Shown here piece after piece: positions 56,220 through 58,780 of a DNA stretch of 58,780 nucleotides (the stretch's first letter is position 1; each line of letters begins with the position of its first letter). The DNA comes from Ascidiaceihabitans sp. GTDB taxonomy: Bacteria > Pseudomonadota > Alphaproteobacteria > Rhodobacterales > Rhodobacteraceae. The notes beneath the pieces were generated by a model. That model was given only the letters and a program-made list of their open reading frames with translations, did not search any database and had not been told where the DNA came from. A program made the position numbers and the translations under genes. The stretch is taken from positions 1 to 58,780 of the forward strand of contig JAOKHV010000010.1 of NCBI GenBank assembly GCA_028248455.1. Reading direction: 5' to 3'.

Positions 56220-56993
56220 TCAAAGTTTAGATTTCCACTTGGTTGAAAGGGCGCGTGAGTGATTGGTTAGCGTGACGATGTCGATGCCAACTGCTACAAA
56301 CTTCGCACCAGCTGCCAGTGACTTTTGGGTCATCCCATCATCTAGACTTAGAATTCCAGGTGCTTTGCCGCTTGCTGCAATTTTTTCCAAAGAGGACATG
56401 ATAACTGATTGCATGTCAGGGTGCATCATGTCGCTCATGTGTCCAAGATCTGCAGACAGGTCTGCGGGTCCAATAAACACGCCATCGATACCATCAACTT
56501 CAATAATCTCGTCCAACGCCTCAAGCCCCGCACTGTTTTCAACTTGGATCAAAAGACAAATTTCATTATCGGCTGTCTTGCCGTAATCGGGGATGGTTCC
56601 GAAACCTGCTGCACGTGTAGTGACATAGCCCACTCCACGAACTCCTTCTGGTGGATAGCGACATGCGCGGACCAGTTTGCGAGCTTGTTCGGCGCTTTCA
56701 ACCATTGGCACCAGAAGTGTCTGTGCTCCAAGATCTAGAACTTGTTTGATTATCCATGTTTCGCCAATTGGAACGCGGATAACAGCAGTTGTTGGGCTGG
56801 CATCGAGGGTTATCAGTTGCGCTCGCAATGACCGAAGATCGTTTGGTGCGTGCTCTGCATCAATCAAAAGCCAGTCAAAGCCCGTCGAACCCATAGCTTC
56901 AGTTGAATAACTGTTCGCAAGGCTCAGCCAGCAACCAATAAGTGTTTCGCCATTTGTGAGGGCGTGTTTGAACGTATTTGTGGGAGCAGGCAT
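56220..56993 (-). CDS. HpcH/HpaI aldolase family protein
   Basis: The 257-aa class II aldolase-like protein has the segments FDWLLIDAEHAPNDL, VPMVESAEQARKLVRACRYPPEGVRG and VDGIDGVFIGPADLSADLG, where the Glu and Asp bind the metal. Family members cleave 2-keto-3-deoxy sugar acids or 4-hydroxy-2-oxo-heptanedioate. The ATG at 56993 has AAGGA nine bases upstream; an earlier start at 57008 is rejected. No sugar-acid pathway genes surround it. Confidence 0.9.
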   Translation of the reverse strand: MPAPTNTFKHALTNGETLIGCWLSLANSYSTEAMGSTGFDWLLIDAEHAPNDLRSLRAQLITLDASPTTAVIRVPIGETWIIKQVLDLGAQTLLVPMVESAEQARKLVRACRYPPEGVRGVGYVTTRAAGFGTIPDYGKTADNEICLLIQVENSAGLEALDEIIEVDGIDGVFIGPADLSADLGHMSDMMHPDMQSVIMSSLEKIAASGKAPGILSLDDGMTQKSLAAGAKFVAVGIDIVTLTNHSRALSTKWKSKL

Positions 56994-57059
56994 GATTATG
57001 TCCTTCACAGACTAGAGTTAAAACACCCTAAGCCCGTGAAGTTTGGTTTGACCAGCTAT

Positions 57060-57764
57060 TTAGCGGACTTTGATGACGTCCTTGCCGACGGCAAGCATGT
57101 AGCCACGGCGGGCGATGTTTTTGACCAACAGTTCGCTGACCATCTGATTGCCTAATGTATCGCGCAAACGCTTGATCCTTGTAGCACCTGCAGCTTCTTC
57201 GCAGTCCGATGCAGGGCGACCTGAAATAATGCCTTCAATTTCTGACCCTGAAAGAAAATCGTCATCCATACGAGCCTCAGCCAATAGCGACATAGTTTCC
57301 ATAGCAGCGTCTGTTAGTTTGAAACCCATGTCGTTTAGATAAACGGTATTTTCTTCGCGACTGATCAGCAGTGAGTTTACCTCGATACCGACTCGTTCAA
57401 TTTGTGCCATCCGACGGTTCAGGATAACCAGCATGACAAGGAAAACGAGCGACGCGATCAAGAGGGCTGTTGCGAAGATAAGCAGCACAAAGATAATGCT
57501 CCGATAGCTGAACAAAACGTCAGAAAAGGCCGTGCCCGATTGGGCAAGTATTTCTAACAGCTTGATCTCTGATTGACTGGTCAGACCGTCATTGGATGTA
57601 AAGATGTCTTCGACACGTTGGTTGAAAGCATTGGCATCGGGTAAATTGTAAAAAAGAAAAATTGCTGCAAGCAGCAAAATTATGACGATTGCTGCAAGGC
57701 CAAAACCGACAAGGCGGGTGCCTGTGTTGCGCGTTTCAGAAGCGGAGGTAATAGGGTCCTGCAC
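57060..57764 (-). CDS. Membrane-anchored protein with C-terminal winged-helix-like domain
   Basis: The 234-aa protein has two membrane helices (about residues 18-40 and 90-120) around a short periplasmic loop, and a cytoplasmic C-terminal half ending ATRIKRLRDTLGNQMVSELLVKNIARRGYMLAVG. That end resembles the helix-turn-helix and wing of OmpR-type transcriptional domains. The GTG at 57764 with AAAGGA seven bases upstream is the likely start and overlaps the end of the small secreted-protein gene by 29 bases; the long upstream frame is rejected because it lies inside that gene. It may be a one-component membrane regulator. Confidence 0.7.
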   Translation of the reverse strand: MQDPITSASETRNTGTRLVGFGLAAIVIILLLAAIFLFYNLPDANAFNQRVEDIFTSNDGLTSQSEIKLLEILAQSGTAFSDVLFSYRSIIFVLLIFATALLIASLVFLVMLVILNRRMAQIERVGIEVNSLLISREENTVYLNDMGFKLTDAAMETMSLLAEARMDDDFLSGSEIEGIISGRPASDCEEAAGATRIKRLRDTLGNQMVSELLVKNIARRGYMLAVGKDVIKVR

Positions 57765-58026
57765 TCTGTTTCCTTTCTGCAAGGCCATCCGCCTCGAATG
57801 TGGAGAGTAAAGAGAGTAAGGTCCAGCCCTCGGCTTGAAGAAGTGACGCTGCTTCGGATTTTGCGGATTCTGCATCGCAAGGGCCATCGATTTCGATGAC
57901 GCCATAATGCAGACGCAAAGGGTTATCTTGCTTTGCCTTATAATCGGCATAGCAGTTTTCGGCAAAGGCAGGAGCTGCAAAAAGCAAGCTTACTGCTGTG
58001 CAAAGTGAGACGAATGTATGTTTCAT
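57736..58026 (-). CDS. Small secreted protein of unknown function (96 aa)
   Basis: The protein has a clear signal peptide (residues 1-22, ending AFA-E) and a mature part of about 74 residues with two Cys (NCYADYKAK and GPCDAESAK) that could bond. The end AERKQSAGPYYLRF resembles a small conserved family I recall from roseobacters, without known function. Its 3' end overlaps the start of the membrane winged-helix gene, so the two are translationally linked. Confidence 0.8.
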   Translation of the reverse strand: MKHTFVSLCTAVSLLFAAPAFAENCYADYKAKQDNPLRLHYGVIEIDGPCDAESAKSEAASLLQAEGWTLLSLLSTFEADGLAERKQSAGPYYLRF

Positions 58027-58169
58027 ATTTCAGATCATGGGCAAGTCGGCTTTGATATTCAATAACATTGCGGTGTTATTGCCTGTCTGAATGGGTCGAG
58101 TCCAAATTGGTTGCATCACAGCCGCATACCTTCAGCGGTAATATTGTATCCATAGAAAGGGTCGATCAC

Positions 58170-58655
58170 ATGCACCGCAAATTTATAACAATTGTTGTTG
58201 CCACTTCGATTTTACTTACTAGTTTTGCAGCAGCGCCTGCACGAGCTAATCAAGAGGACGTTGGTCGTGCACTGGCTGCGCTACTTGGCATCGCAATAGT
58301 GGGTGCCGTAATTCATGATTCCAACAAGGATAATAAAACTAAAGCTCAGGTTTATTCGCAGCCTAAGAATAAGGTGCAGAAAAAGCAGCTTCAGAAAAAG
58401 AAGAAACATGTTCAGGCGCGCCCCTTGCCGCGCCGTGTTTCACAACACCTATTGCCAAGAAAATGTTTGCGCAGCTTTGAGACACGTCGTGGAACTACAC
58501 GAATTTTAGGCCAACGTTGCCTTGAGCGCAACTATGGTTTTACTCATCGTTTGCCACAACATTGCGAGCGTCGTGTAAGAACAGATCTTGGGTCACGCTT
58601 TGGTTTTGGTGCCCGTTGCTTACGCAAGCAGGGTTACAAGTTAGCCCGCCGCTAA
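58170..58655 (+). CDS. Exported, highly basic protein of unknown function (161 aa)
   Basis: The start is the ATG at 58170 with AAAGG ten bases upstream; upstream codons to 58068 are rejected. Residues 1-26 are a signal peptide (ending ARA-N), followed by a short hydrophobic helix (ALAALLGIAIVGAVI). The rest is very rich in Lys, Gln and Arg (KKQLQKKKKHVQ), then an Arg/Cys-rich tail with four Cys (CLRSFETRRG, CLERN, CERRV, CLRKQG) spaced so that two disulfides could form. I do not recognise a family; nucleic acid or wall binding would be speculative. Confidence 0.7.
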   Translation: MHRKFITIVVATSILLTSFAAAPARANQEDVGRALAALLGIAIVGAVIHDSNKDNKTKAQVYSQPKNKVQKKQLQKKKKHVQARPLPRRVSQHLLPRKCLRSFETRRGTTRILGQRCLERNYGFTHRLPQHCERRVRTDLGSRFGFGARCLRKQGYKLARR

Positions 58656-58696
58656 AGGTAGGGTTAATCTAGCACAACATTGTTGTTGCAGATGTT

Positions 58697-58726
58697 GGGA
58701 GGGTGTTCGGGCAACTTCCCCTTTTT
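58697..58726 (+). terminator. Probable intrinsic terminator
   Basis: GGGAGGGTG (58697-58705) pairs with CAACTTCCC (58712-58720) with one mismatch and one wobble, followed by CTTTTT. It lies about 40 bases after the basic-protein gene. Confidence 0.5.
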
Positions 58727-58780
58727 CGTGGTCTCTGGCAAAAGAACGGAGATTTGCTGCAATATGAAGAGGGGGAGCTG

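Noticed and set aside
1-58780. CRISPR arrays, rRNA genes, insertion sequences
   Set aside because: No regular direct-repeat array, no rRNA-like stretch and no transposase frame or flanking inverted repeats were seen on reading through.

Overview
The window looks like the chromosome of a marine alphaproteobacterium of the Rhodobacteraceae (roseobacter type). The evidence is family content: a DUF2794 protein, a complex I NDUFA9-like protein, a zf-CHCC protein, the gpmI-envC-ctpA block, an accD-folC overlap, and a GC-rich intergenic hairpin of a kind common in this family. I could not run a search, so the genus is open.

Positions 1 to about 10177 are an integrated accessory element whose left end lies outside the window. 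It abuts the 3' end of a tRNA-Leu(CAG) gene (10092-10177, minus) and carries a tyrosine recombinase next to that tRNA. It also holds a 1058-aa primase-polymerase/SF2 helicase fusion, a large imperfect palindrome at the 3' end of that gene, a train of tiny overlapping genes (3466 down to 2539), a GYD/DUF1330 pair, a YHCH/thermonuclease-like secreted protein, and a secreted protein followed by a small membrane protein. Several genes and remnants here are absent from simple long-ORF calls: a 42-aa CxxC protein (2952-3080), a 58-aa protein (1047-1223), a degraded coding stretch (2197-2443), an interrupted Cys-rich ORF (585-782), and the relic of a second integrase C-terminus directly behind the intact one (8811-8937).

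From 10386 onward the window is ordinary core chromosome. Layout: NDUFA9-like protein and uppP; glutamate synthase as gltD-gfa-gltB; mtgA, a glutathione transferase, queG, a hydantoinase/oxoprolinase protein; polA; a Cys-rich orphan; zf-CHCC; gpmI-envC-ctpA; ilvD; a CPBP protease; accD-folC; zapE; an MFS carrier; a tightly coupled six-gene minus-strand operon (fghA, sthA, yaiI, HAD phosphatase, ornithine cyclodeaminase-like protein, broken alpha/beta hydrolase); an AEC carrier; paaI-paaK; DUF2794; an M17 aminopeptidase with an NlpC/P60 peptidase; a beta carbonic anhydrase; a broken DUF4139 gene; asd; an MFS carrier; an HpcH/HpaI aldolase; a membrane-anchored winged-helix protein with a small secreted partner; and a basic secreted protein.

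Two core genes are clearly decaying. The alpha/beta hydrolase (40449-41369) has two in-frame stops, each where a Trp codon is expected, while its catalytic residues remain. The DUF4139 protein (52100-53729) has one stop and two frameshifts. No rRNA, CRISPR array or insertion sequence was seen. The best candidates for something little described are the prim-pol/helicase with its adjoining palindrome and the overlapping micro-gene operon beside it.
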